This document shows positions 34,345-43,021 of a DNA stretch of 64,000 nt, in pieces. Source of the stretch: JAODBJ01 sp963782465 (GTDB lineage: Bacteria; Actinomycetota; Acidimicrobiia; IMCC26256; PALSA-610); the NCBI GenBank assembly GCA_963782465.1, contig CAWAJR010000003.1:248001-312000 (forward strand). Reading direction: 5' to 3'. Numbering within the stretch: position 1 is the stretch's first letter; each line of letters starts with the position of its first letter. The position numbers and the translations under genes were made by a program. The notes under the pieces are model-generated. The model was not told the origin of the DNA, searched no databases, and saw only the letters and a list, made by a program, of their open reading frames with translations.

Positions 34345-37300
34345 TCAGCGCGCGCCGGCGAGCGCGTCGATCTGCGGCACCCAACTCCGGAAACCACCCG
34401 ACCGGCACAGTGCCGACGCTTCTGCGAGCCACGCTTCGCTCTCGGCGTCGAGCCCGGCCAGTTCGCGATGGCGGTTCTTCGCGAGCGCGAACAGCGTCGT
34501 GGCGCGGTGGTACGTCCACCCGAACGCGGTCGCGGTCTCCAACGCGGCGCGGAGGTACTGCTCGGCCGCCTCGTACCGTTCGAGCAGCGACGCCAGCTTG
34601 CCCGCGTAGGCGGCGACCGGTCCTTGGCTCGTCAGACCGTTGAACGACACCTCGGTCGCGAACGGTTCGACCAGTGGGAGCAGATGCGCCGCGGCTTGCG
34701 CATCTTCGAGTTCGATCGCGAGCACCGCGTAGCCGATCAACGAGGTCATGAAGACGTTGTCGAGCGCGAGTTCGCTGAACCGCGTCGATGTTCCTTCCCG
34801 CAGCAACTCCCGTGCGATGTCCTCGCGGCCGACCGCGGCGCTGATGATGCCGTGGGCGAGTTTGAACGCCAGCACCGCGACATTGTCCTTCGCAGCCTGC
34901 TCGACGAGGGGGAACAGCTCCTCGTGACGGCCTCCGAACGTTCCGATGACGAACACCTGGCCGGCAAAGATGGAGAACGCGTCGAGGGCACCGATCTGCA
35001 TGCCGAGGTCGAGGTTGTCGGTCGCGAGCGTTTCCGCCTCTTCGAGACGACCGGCCATCGTCGCCTCGAACGTCTCGACGATCCCGAGCGTCCAGCGCAA
35101 CCTCGGCTCGGCGACGTCGCGGACCGTCGCGCGGAGGTTGGCGAGGCTGCGGGCCGCGACCACATGGTCGGCCGACTCCACCGCGGTGTTGTACGCCGAG
35201 AGATAGGCGCCGAACTCGAGCAGCGGGTCACTCGTCCGTTCGGCGGCGACCACAGCTCTCGCGGCCACCCGGGTGCGCAACGCGCTCTGGCCCGGCGCCC
35301 ACAGCGCGTAGAGGGCGGCCGGCGCGACCTGCGCGAACAGCTTCGGGTCGCCATGTTGCGTCGCGAGGTCGAGCGCCTCGTGCGCCGCGGCCAACCGGCG
35401 CGCCGCGTCGGGTGAGAAATTGAGGCTGCGGGCGAGCAAGGCCCGCAACCGCGCGAAGGTCGGGATGTCGGCCGGGTCGGTGACCGCCAGCGCCGCTTCG
35501 ACGATCGCGAGGTACTCCTCGGCGCGTTCGTCGAGGCGCATGAACCCGCGGTCGGCCGCCAGCGCGGCCCGCACCAACGCCCCATCGGCGCCACTGTGCC
35601 GGGCGAGGCGCGCTCCTTGCACCAGCGTCTCGAAGGCATCCGTGTCGCCGGCGCGGTGCTGCGCGTCGCCGAGTCGTACGAGCAGTTCGGCGCGTTCCGA
35701 CTCGGGTCGATCGAGCGCGATCGTGATGTCGAGCGCAACGTGGTAGTGATCGGCGGCCTCCGCGGGCGCGAGGTGATCGAGCGCATGATCGCCCGCGCGG
35801 ATCGACCACTGCTGCGCTTCGGCCGGCCAACCCGCGAGCGCGCAGTGACGGGCGAGCTGGACGACCAGCTGGGGTGGAAGGTCCTCGAAGTGCTTCTCGA
35901 GGGCGCGCGCCGCGAGCCCGTGCAGCCGAGCGCGCCGAGCCGGACCGACGTCGGCGAGCAACGCATTCGCGACCAGGACGTGAACGAATCGCAACGACCG
36001 ACGGACCGACCCGGCATCGACCAGCAAACCGTTACGCGCCGCGATGTCGAGGGTGTCGATCACGGTCGTATCGGGCCGGCCGACCATCTCGATCAGCACG
36101 TCTTCGTCGAACTCGATCCCGAGCACCGCGGCCGCCGTCAGCACGTCGGTCGCGGCTTCACCGAGTGCGGCGACGCGGCTCCACACGACGTCGCGCAAGC
36201 TCCGCGGTGCGGCGTCGGGGTCGAAGCCCTCCTCCTCCCAATGCCGGATGAGTTGCGATGCGAAGAGCGGGTTCCCCGCGGTCTGCACCCGGAGCGCCTC
36301 GAGGACCGGTGCCGGGAGGTTCTCGCCGACCCCGGGTTGGGCTGCCATCACCAGATCGTGCAATTCGTCGGCCGCGAGACCGTGCAGTTGGAGCCGCCGC
36401 GTCGGGTGCTGGTCCAGGTCGGCCAGCGTGGCGCGCAGCACCTCGGGCGCGTGATCACCTGAGTCGCGCGTGCTGAGGACGAAGAGCACCGGCGATGCGG
36501 CCAGGCTGCGCGCGAGATGGCGGAGCAGCAACAGTGCGGTCGGCTCGGCCCACTGCAGATCGTCGAGCATGAGCACCAGCGGCCGGGCCGCCGAGATCCG
36601 GCGCACCAGGTCCGCCGCGGCTTCGAAGGCCAGGAACCGTTCGGTCGCATCGTCGGAGCGCGTCGGTGCGGGCGCGGTCGCGACTCGAACCGCGAGCGAC
36701 GGGCTGATGCGGACGAGCTCACCACCGGCATTCGCGACGTGTTCGGTGAGGATCGCTCCCGGCGCGTGCTCGACACACGTCGCGAAGACACTGCGGAACG
36801 GTTGCCAGGACACCGGCGTTTCGTCGCAGCGCCCGTACACGACGGTGGCGCTCCCCGCCGCCACGATCGACTGCGCGAACGCGGCCAGCAACGCGGTCTT
36901 ACCGATCCCTGATTCGCCGGTGACGATCACGCAGCGCGAACCCGAATCGGTGATGCGGGCGAGTTCGGCCGCGCAGGCCTCGAGGGCGCCGGCCCGGCCC
37001 ACCAATGGGACGGCGCGTGAAAGCGGGCCGGGGAGTGGGAAGTCGATCTTGCCGCTGTTCCGGTTCGGCGTTGCCGCACCGGAAATCGTCCCCGGCTCGG
37101 TGCCGTCCCAGCCGGTCGCGACCCGACGTTCGATGCGGACGACATCGGGGGACGGATCGGTACCGAACTCGTCGATCAGCAGCGACCGGTACTCCTGGAA
37201 TGCGCGCAACGCGTCGGCCTGGCGCCCGGCGCTCGCGAGCGCCCGGATCAGCAACCCGCGCGGACGGTCGCGGTACGGGTAGCGGGCGATCTGCGCTTCG

Positions 37301-37824
37301 AGCAGCGCGACCGCGTCGGCGGCGCGCCGCTGCCCGAGCAACGCGTCGGCGAGGTCGTCGACGGTCCCCGCATGGATCTCGGTGAGGCGTGCGATCTCGC
37401 CGTCGGCCCATTCCTCTCCGGCGAACTCCTCGAGTGCCGGACCGCTCCACCATGCGAGCGCACGTTCCACGGCACGCACGCGATCCGGTGCGTCGGCAGC
37501 ATCGGCAACGGCCTGGCAAAAGCGCGCCGCATCGACGTCGCCGACGAGCGCGTACCCGGTGCTCGTCGTCTCCAGCATGGCGGGGCCGACGGTCGTACGC
37601 ACCCGCGACACCAACGTTCGCAACGCGCCGGGCGACATGGCGAGCGCGTCGGCGAGCCACTCCGACCGCAGGCGGCGCGGCGAGTGGACGGCGAGGATCG
37701 CGACCAGCCGGCGCTGGCTGGCGCTCGGCAGATCGATCAGGGCGCCGTCGACGGCGACCGCGTACACGCCGCCGAGGACCCGAACGCTCGAGATCTCCCG
37801 CCCCGGCTCGCCCACGGCGCCCAT
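34345..37824 (-). CDS. very large BTAD/STAND-type transcriptional regulator
   Basis: The 1159-residue product has a winged-helix N-terminus (VRVLGGVYAVAVDGALIDLPSASQRRLVAILA), and a BTAD region (about 95-235, ending YRSLLIDEFGTDPSPDVVRIERR). An AAA/STAND ATPase follows, with Walker A GESGIGKT at 303-310 and Walker B PLVLMLDDLQW at about 415-425, then a long helical repeat region of some 600 residues. Such proteins activate pathway genes on sensing a ligand. It is much longer than SARPs and lacks a LuxR C-terminus. The ATG at 37824 is at the end of a 42-base gap from the thioesterase gene. It is the only one of the three large regulators here with no frameshift besides that at 1662. Confidence 0.88.
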   Translation of the reverse strand: MGAVGEPGREISSVRVLGGVYAVAVDGALIDLPSASQRRLVAILAVHSPRRLRSEWLADALAMSPGALRTLVSRVRTTVGPAMLETTSTGYALVGDVDAARFCQAVADAADAPDRVRAVERALAWWSGPALEEFAGEEWADGEIARLTEIHAGTVDDLADALLGQRRAADAVALLEAQIARYPYRDRPRGLLIRALASAGRQADALRAFQEYRSLLIDEFGTDPSPDVVRIERRVATGWDGTEPGTISGAATPNRNSGKIDFPLPGPLSRAVPLVGRAGALEACAAELARITDSGSRCVIVTGESGIGKTALLAAFAQSIVAAGSATVVYGRCDETPVSWQPFRSVFATCVEHAPGAILTEHVANAGGELVRISPSLAVRVATAPAPTRSDDATERFLAFEAAADLVRRISAARPLVLMLDDLQWAEPTALLLLRHLARSLAASPVLFVLSTRDSGDHAPEVLRATLADLDQHPTRRLQLHGLAADELHDLVMAAQPGVGENLPAPVLEALRVQTAGNPLFASQLIRHWEEEGFDPDAAPRSLRDVVWSRVAALGEAATDVLTAAAVLGIEFDEDVLIEMVGRPDTTVIDTLDIAARNGLLVDAGSVRRSLRFVHVLVANALLADVGPARRARLHGLAARALEKHFEDLPPQLVVQLARHCALAGWPAEAQQWSIRAGDHALDHLAPAEAADHYHVALDITIALDRPESERAELLVRLGDAQHRAGDTDAFETLVQGARLARHSGADGALVRAALAADRGFMRLDERAEEYLAIVEAALAVTDPADIPTFARLRALLARSLNFSPDAARRLAAAHEALDLATQHGDPKLFAQVAPAALYALWAPGQSALRTRVAARAVVAAERTSDPLLEFGAYLSAYNTAVESADHVVAARSLANLRATVRDVAEPRLRWTLGIVETFEATMAGRLEEAETLATDNLDLGMQIGALDAFSIFAGQVFVIGTFGGRHEELFPLVEQAAKDNVAVLAFKLAHGIISAAVGREDIARELLREGTSTRFSELALDNVFMTSLIGYAVLAIELEDAQAAAHLLPLVEPFATEVSFNGLTSQGPVAAYAGKLASLLERYEAAEQYLRAALETATAFGWTYHRATTLFALAKNRHRELAGLDAESEAWLAEASALCRSGGFRSWVPQIDALAGAR

Positions 37825-37866
37825 TGTCGCGCCGGTCGGCCGGTGCGCCCGGCGGCTCGCGGCCGG

Positions 37867-38730
37867 TTACTCGGGCGTGACGCCGAGGTATTCCGCGATG
37901 CGGTGCAGCATGTCGGGCGGGAGTTCATGACCGCGCAGCAGCATTTCCTGCGTGAGCAGCGCGCCGAGTGCCCCGTCGGCGCTGCGCAGCGAGCCGCTGT
38001 AGACGCCGCGGGAGCTCGTCGCCTTCAACGGCCAGAGTTCGAGCAGCATCCACTCGTCGGCCCGGATCGGCTCCTGGAACCAGAGGCTGTGGTCGATACT
38101 CGGCCCGCCCGCGGGGAGGTCCGGCACCTCCACCTGCCCGAAACCCGATCCGAGGTCGCTCACGTAGGTGACCGCGCACGCGTGAACCAGTGGATCGTCG
38201 GGGAGCGGCGACGATGCGCGGACCCAGAGCGAATCGGAGTGGCGCACCTGCCCGTCGCCGATGCGCGTCGGTGTCACCTCGCGTACCTCGACCAGGAACG
38301 GCGACGGGCGTGACCGAAGCGTCGAGGCGTCGGGCGCACCACGCGTCGGGACGCCGTCGAAGCTCGCACTCTCCTCGCGCGCATGGAACGACGCGACCAT
38401 CGAGAAGATGACCTCGCCGTCCTGGACCGCGCGCACGTGGCGGGCCGAGAACGAGCCGCCGTCGCGGTCGCGATCCACGTGGAGGATCACCGGCCGGTCG
38501 ACCTGGCCCCGCCGGAGGAAGTAGCCGTGCATGGAATGCGGTAACCGGTCGGCCGGCACCGTCGCGCCTGCGGCTCGCAGCGCCTGCGCCGCGACCTGGC
38601 CACCGTAGAGCGACAGCCGCGACGTCGCGCCCTGCTCGTTCTCGCCGCGGAACAAGTCGCGGTCGAGCACTTCGAGGTCGAGGAGCGCCGCGAGCCCGCT
38701 CGCCGGCGCACCTTCGGGAGTCGACTGCAC
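37867..38730 (-). CDS. acyl-CoA thioesterase II (TesB-like double hotdog)
   Basis: The 287-residue product has two hotdog domains. The first includes LYGGQVAAQALRAAGATVPADRLPHSMHGYFLRRGQVDRPVILHV, the TesB signature (GQ, P-HSMHG-YFLR-G). The second includes PSIDHSLWFQEPIRADEWMLLELWP. TesB enzymes hydrolyse medium- and long-chain acyl-CoA. I chose the GTG at 38730, five bases after GGAG; the frame continues upstream without homology. It is divergent from the glyoxalase-fold gene at 38800, with an inverted repeat GGTCCGGT/ACCGGACC (38740-38768) between them. Confidence 0.9.
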   Translation of the reverse strand: MQSTPEGAPASGLAALLDLEVLDRDLFRGENEQGATSRLSLYGGQVAAQALRAAGATVPADRLPHSMHGYFLRRGQVDRPVILHVDRDRDGGSFSARHVRAVQDGEVIFSMVASFHAREESASFDGVPTRGAPDASTLRSRPSPFLVEVREVTPTRIGDGQVRHSDSLWVRASSPLPDDPLVHACAVTYVSDLGSGFGQVEVPDLPAGGPSIDHSLWFQEPIRADEWMLLELWPLKATSSRGVYSGSLRSADGALGALLTQEMLLRGHELPPDMLHRIAEYLGVTPE

Positions 38731-38739
38731 GCTCGCTCC

Positions 38740-38768
38740 GGTCCGGTCGCGGTTCTGCGTACCGGACC
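38740..38768. promoter_or_regulatory. inverted repeat in a divergent promoter region
   Basis: GGTCCGGT (38740-38747) and ACCGGACC (38761-38768) are perfect inverted repeats 13 bases apart. They lie between the thioesterase start at 38730 and the glyoxalase-fold start at 38800. The position suits a shared operator, but this is only a pattern. Confidence 0.35.
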
Positions 38769-38799
38769 CTATTCTCGGCGGCGCGACGACGGAGGAATC

Positions 38800-39258
38800 A
38801 TGTTGCTCGACGGCGTAAACCATGTGGCGGTCATCACCGACGACACCGAACGCTTCGTGCGGTTCTACCAAGAGGTGTTCGAGGCGACCGTCTCCCACCG
38901 GGAACAGATCGGCCCCGGCACGCTGACGTTCGTCGACATCGGTCCGCGCACCGAGCTCAACGTCTTCGAGGTGCACGGCGACGACGCCCCCGACCTCGTG
39001 CGCGGTTCGATGTTCGGTCACGGCCCGATCGATCACATGGGGCTCCAGGCCGCCGACCGTGACGCGTTCGTCGAGATCCGCCGGCGGCTCGTCGCCCACC
39101 GCGCGAGCGACGGTTTCGTCACCGATTTCGGGCGCGCGCACAGCATCTTCTTCACCGATCCCGACGGTCTCGAGGGTGAAGTCTTGCTCTGGCTTTCGCA
39201 CGATGCCGAGGTTCACCCGCCCGGCACGCCGGCGACGGGGTACGAACCGCTCTCGTGA
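38800..39258 (+). CDS. VOC (glyoxalase/dioxygenase) family protein
   Basis: The 152-residue product has two beta-alpha-beta-beta-beta modules typical of the vicinal oxygen chelate fold. MLLDGVNHVAVITDDTERFVRFYQEVF begins the first (His as metal ligand), and HGPIDHMGLQAADRDAFVEIRRRLV the second, with FFTDPDGLEGEVLLW near the end providing the D-P-D/G-x-E. These metal enzymes act as isomerases, lyases or dioxygenases. The ATG at 38800 follows GGAGGAATC. It is followed after 42 bases by the GrpB-like gene and is divergent from the thioesterase. Confidence 0.87.
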   Translation: MLLDGVNHVAVITDDTERFVRFYQEVFEATVSHREQIGPGTLTFVDIGPRTELNVFEVHGDDAPDLVRGSMFGHGPIDHMGLQAADRDAFVEIRRRLVAHRASDGFVTDFGRAHSIFFTDPDGLEGEVLLWLSHDAEVHPPGTPATGYEPLS

Positions 39259-39300
39259 GCGGGTGCCCGTGAACTCACGCCCGCGGCGGTTGGAGCACCG

Positions 39301-40136
39301 GTGCTGAGGGTCGGCCTGCTGGGCGACGGCACGACGATCGTCGCCCGGCGCCTCGACGAGTTGAACATCGAGCGGAACGTACGAATCGAGGCGCTGTCGG
39401 ACCGGCGCGACAGCTGGGCGAAGTGCCATCTGGTCGTCGGTGCCGGCGCGCGCGGCGACGGCGCGCATCGCGGCGCCGCCGACGTGTGGCTCGACGACAT
39501 CGGCCCCGTCGGCGACCTCTGGCGTTCCCGGCTCGTTCCGTTCGCGACGAACCTTGCTGCCGGGCGCCGCGCGCCGCGTGCTCGCCGCCCGGTGCTCGCG
39601 AGCCCGAACCCGGCCTGGCCCGAGCAGGCCCAACGGCTCATCGGGCGACTGCTCGCCGCGTGCGGCGACGACGAAGACATCGTTCGCGCCGACCACATCG
39701 GCTCCACGGCAGTTCCCGGGCTCCCGGCGAAGGACCTCGTCGACATCCAGGTTGTCGTCACCGATCTCGATGCGGCGGCCCGCGTCGCCGGCGCGGCCCC
39801 GAAGCGGGCTTCGTTCGCGCCCGTGGCCCGTTGGTGTGCGTCGATCGGTACGGCATCGCCCACCCGGAAGAGGTCGTCGTCGACGCCGACCCCGGCCGCC
39901 CGGTCAACGTCAACATCCGTCCCGTCGGCGCTCCGATCTGGAGGGAAACGTTGCTGTTCCGCGACTGGCTCCGCGCGCAGCCCGCGGCGCGCCGGGAATA
40001 CGCGGCAGTGAAACAGGAGCTGGCCGCGCGGCCGGGCCGCGATGTCGACGACTACGGCTCCGACAAGTTCCCGTGGATCAGCGCCGCGGCGCGCCGAGCC
40101 GAGGAATGGGCGGCCGCAACCATCTGGGCCCCTTGA
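39301..40136 (+). CDS. GrpB family protein with a decayed CoaE-like N-terminus, frameshifted
   Basis: The first 95 residues resemble dephospho-CoA kinase (CoaE) in outline. MLRVGLLGDGTTIVARRLDEL is where CoaE has a P-loop GGIGSGKS, but the Gly-Lys is absent. ADVWLDDIGPVGDLWRSRLVPFATNLAAGRRAP matches the CoaE C-terminal end (ADVVLDNSG...), while the CoaE core between is missing. From about residue 105 a GrpB-type nucleotidyltransferase-fold domain begins: ADHIGSTAVPGLPAKDLVDIQVVV. After a loss of one base in CCCC at about 39799, it continues EAGFVRARGPLVCVD and LFRDWLRAQPAARREYAAVKQEL, ending DKFPWISAAARRAEEWA. The start is a GTG. In other actinobacteria CoaE and GrpB are found fused; this appears to be a version without kinase activity. 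Confidence 0.75.
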
Positions 40137-40161
40137 CCCCGCGAGGGGCAGGGCACGCACG

Positions 40162-41145
40162 TCACGTGCCGCGAGGTGACATGCCGGCGGCGAGGTAGAT
40201 CGCGTCGAGGATGCGCATGTTGGCGATGGAATCGGCCGGCGGGGTGAGTGTCGGTTCGCCGCGCTGCACCGCGGCGCAGAACGCCTCGAGTTGGAACTCG
40301 TAGGTGGGGCGGCGGGTGAAGTGCTCCGTGCGGGTCGTGCCGTCGACCTTCACCCGCATGCGATGCCACAGCTGCGGCGAGGTCGGGTTGATCACCCGAA
40401 GTTCGCCGCGATCGCCGGTGACGCGAGCGTACGTCTGCAGGAACCAGGACGACCACATCGAGCAGGTGATGCGCCCGGTGTGGCCGGCAGGGAACGCCAA
40501 CTCCGCGCGCATCGCGCGATCGACGTCGGGGGTACGCAGCTTGGCCTCGGCGGACACGACGGCCGGTTCTTCACCCCCGAGCAGCCGCGCCATGTGCACC
40601 GTGTAGCTGCCGACATCCATGGTCGCGCCGCCGGCGAGGTCGTACTGGTAGCGGATATCGGAGAACTTGGGGAGCGGGAAGCACAGCGCGGTGTCGATCC
40701 GCCGGATCGTGCCCAGTTCACCGCCCTCGACGATCTCCCGCATGCGGCGCGCGAGTGGGTGGTACCGGTAGTGGAACGCCTCCATCACGACGAGCCCCGT
40801 GCGGGCCGCGACGGCGGCAACCGCTTCGGCTTCCTTCGCGTTGGCGGTGAACGGCTTCTCGCAGAGCACGTGTTTGCCCGCTTCGAGCGCGGCGATCGTC
40901 CACTCCGCGTGCAGCCCGTTGGGCAGCGGGTTGTAGATCGCGTCGAGGTTCGGATCGGCGACGAGGTCCGCGTACGACTCGTGGACGGTTGCAATCCCGT
41001 GCTTCGACGCGAACGCCGCCGCCCGGTCGCGGTCGCGCGCCGCCACCGCAGTGATCTCCGCGTCCGCGTTGCTCGCCGCGGGCTTGATCACCGCGGACGG
41101 CGTGATCCGTGCTGCGCCGAGTACACCGATGCGAACTGCGCCCAT
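40162..41145 (-). CDS. Gfo/Idh/MocA family oxidoreductase
   Basis: The 327-residue product has an N-terminal Rossmann fold (VRIGVLGAARITPSAVIKPA) for NAD(P). Then come DAIYNPLPNGLHAEWTIAALEAGKHVLCEKPF with the conserved E-K-P motif (catalytic lysine) and MEAFHYRYHP. The C-terminal beta domain contains GGATMDVGSYTVHMARLLGGEEPA with the D-x-G-x-Y/H motif. Members oxidise or reduce sugars, inositols or related alcohols; the H-Y-R-Y-H-P and D-V-G-S-Y-x-V-H signatures fit the dehydrogenase group acting on dihydrodiols or sugars. The ATG at 41145 gives MGAVRIG; an upstream ATG adds three residues. It lies 54 bases after the quinone oxidoreductase gene on the same strand. Confidence 0.9.
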   Translation of the reverse strand: MGAVRIGVLGAARITPSAVIKPAASNADAEITAVAARDRDRAAAFASKHGIATVHESYADLVADPNLDAIYNPLPNGLHAEWTIAALEAGKHVLCEKPFTANAKEAEAVAAVAARTGLVVMEAFHYRYHPLARRMREIVEGGELGTIRRIDTALCFPLPKFSDIRYQYDLAGGATMDVGSYTVHMARLLGGEEPAVVSAEAKLRTPDVDRAMRAELAFPAGHTGRITCSMWSSWFLQTYARVTGDRGELRVINPTSPQLWHRMRVKVDGTTRTEHFTRRPTYEFQLEAFCAAVQRGEPTLTPPADSIANMRILDAIYLAAGMSPRGT

Positions 41146-41199
41146 CCCGCGCATGCTACGGGTGCGAGGAGTGGGCCGGCCGGCGATCCGGTTCGGCTG

Positions 41200-42177
41200 T
41201 CAGGGCACCACGACGAGCTTGCCGACGACCGCTCGGTCGGCCATGCGCTGGAGTGCCGCGGGGAGCTCGGCGAACGGCACCTCCTCGCGGACGGCGTTGC
41301 GGAGGCGGCCATCGCCGACGAGCGCAGCAAGATTCGCGTGGATGGTGTCGAGTTCATCGCGCGCGTACCCACCCGCGAACACACCGACGAGCGACGTGTT
41401 CGAGACGACCAGGTCGGCCGCGGCCACCTTCGGCCAGCGTCCGCTCGCGAACCCCACCGCGAGGTGCCGCCCGCCGCGCGCCAACGCTCGTACTGCTTGC
41501 TCGCCGAGCTCACCCCCGACGGGGTCGTAGACGAGGTCGACGCCGCGGCTGCCGGTCGCGTCGCGCAACGCCGGCGCGATCGTGCCGGCGCGATGGTTCA
41601 CCGCGATGTCGGCGCCGAGCTCGAGGCAGAACTGCGCGCGTTCGTCGTCGCTGACGACGGCGATGACGTGCGCACCGAGCGCGCGGCCGAGTTGGACGGC
41701 GGCGATCCCGCTTCCGCCCGCCGCGCCCAGCACCGCCAGCCAATCGCCGCGCTCGATGCGACCGCGATCGACGAGCCCGATCCAGGCGGTGAGATGCGGG
41801 ATCCAGAACCCGGCCGCTTCCACGTCGGTGAGACCTTCGGGGATCGCGAACGCGGTGTTGGCCGCGACCAGGCATTCCTCGGCGAACGAACCGTGGCCGG
41901 CCCGGAACACGGTCACACCCATGATCCGGTCGTCGACGGAGTACCCGGCTCCTTCGCCGACCGCGGTGATCGTGCCGGCCGCTTCCTGGCCGGAGACGAA
42001 GGGCAGCGGGGGAGTGAGCGGGTAGGTGCCGCGGCACATGAACACGTCGGGCAGACCGATACCGGCCGCCGCGACGCGGATGCGGACCTGCCCCGGCCCG
42101 GGTTCGGGCGGGTCGAGTTCGACCGCGCGCAGTACGTCGATCGGCTCGCCCGTGCCCTGCACCTGCCAGGCGCGCAT
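41200..42177 (-). CDS. zinc-independent NADPH:quinone oxidoreductase / MDR family
   Basis: The 325-residue product is a medium-chain dehydrogenase/reductase: QVRIRVAAAGIGLPDVFMCRGTYP at the catalytic domain entry, PFVSGQEAAGTITAVGEGAG (the G-x-E region), and a nucleotide-binding AAGGSGIAAVQLGRALGAHVIAV. The cysteines needed for structural zinc are not present. This suits quinone-oxidoreductase and enoyl-reductase-like members rather than zinc alcohol dehydrogenases. It starts at an ATG at 42177, 39 bases from the stop of the PP-loop ligase gene upstream. These two genes and the Gfo/Idh/MocA gene form a probable operon. Confidence 0.92.
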   Translation of the reverse strand: MRAWQVQGTGEPIDVLRAVELDPPEPGPGQVRIRVAAAGIGLPDVFMCRGTYPLTPPLPFVSGQEAAGTITAVGEGAGYSVDDRIMGVTVFRAGHGSFAEECLVAANTAFAIPEGLTDVEAAGFWIPHLTAWIGLVDRGRIERGDWLAVLGAAGGSGIAAVQLGRALGAHVIAVVSDDERAQFCLELGADIAVNHRAGTIAPALRDATGSRGVDLVYDPVGGELGEQAVRALARGGRHLAVGFASGRWPKVAAADLVVSNTSLVGVFAGGYARDELDTIHANLAALVGDGRLRNAVREEVPFAELPAALQRMADRAVVGKLVVVP

Positions 42178-42216
42178 CAGGAGTGCCCGAACGTCATGTC
42201 GCTTCTCCCCGGTCGA

Positions 42217-42889
42217 TCACCCGGTTGGCAGTGGAAGAACGTCGGTGAAGGCGAAGCCGTCGCGCTGCACGGTTTCGCCGATCGTGATCTCGATCGCGGA
42301 GCTGAACCCCGGACCATCGCTGACGAAGGTGTGGAACTCACCGCGCTCGCCGCAGGGATCGACATGATCGGGGAGCTCGGCGAGGAGTGCCTCGTCGAAC
42401 GCACGGCCGCTGAACTCGGGAGGCAGCACGGTCGGGTCGACACAGGTGAGGACGGCGCGCACACCGGCGGCGAGCATGTCGCGAGCCAGTGCGGGCGTCG
42501 GCCGGTCCCACAGCGGGAACACCGGTGCGATCCCGGTGCCGGCGAGGTTGCGCTCGCGGTACTCGCGGATGTCGCGGAGGAACAGGTCCCCGAACACGAT
42601 CTTCTCGATCCCGCGGTCGCGTGCGGTCGCGATCGCGGTTGCCATACATGCCTCGTACACGTCGTTGGGGCACGGCGAGGGGATCTCCACGATGTGCAAC
42701 GGCAGCCCGAGCCGGTCGGCCTGGGCCTCGAGGAGGCAACGCCGCACGGCGTGCATCGCGACGCGGTCGGCGTCGCGGTTCACCGTGACGAGCAATCCCT
42801 GCACGTCGAGGTCGTGCTCGACCCGCGCCGCGTCGCAGCGCGAACGCGCTGTCCTTCCCGCTGCTCCAGCTCATCCACGCGGCCGTCAT
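42217..42889 (-). CDS. PP-loop ATPase of the diphthine-ammonia-ligase type, frameshifted
   Basis: The corrected product (about 223 residues) opens MTAAWMSWSSGKDSAFALR, with the PP-loop motif SGGKDS-like SSGKDS that binds ATP. It then shifts frame at about 42840 into AARVEHDLDVQGLLVTVNRDADRVAMHAVRR, and continues LPLHIVEIPSPCPNDVYEA, IVFGDLFLRDIREYRERNLAGTGIAPVFPLWDRPT and ILPPEFSGRAFDEALLAELP. This is the COG2102 family, which forms an amide with ATP; eukaryotic Dph6 is a relative, but in bacteria the substrate is not known. The break is a net gain of one base or loss of two. The ATG at 42889 follows AGGGG closely. Confidence 0.82.
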
Positions 42890-43021
42890 CCCCTGCATCT
42901 TGCCGCACCGGGAACGTTCCGCGAGGCGTCGACGCCGCCCGACCATGACCTCGTGATCGGCCGTCTTTCGCTACGGTCGCGGCGTGTCGCCCCTGCCGCC
43001 CGCCACGCCAGAGGCAGCGTC

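Noticed and set aside
40291..42948. 885-residue open frame on the plus strand
   Set aside because: Antisense to the Gfo/Idh/MocA, quinone oxidoreductase and PP-loop genes, all of which have clear motifs.
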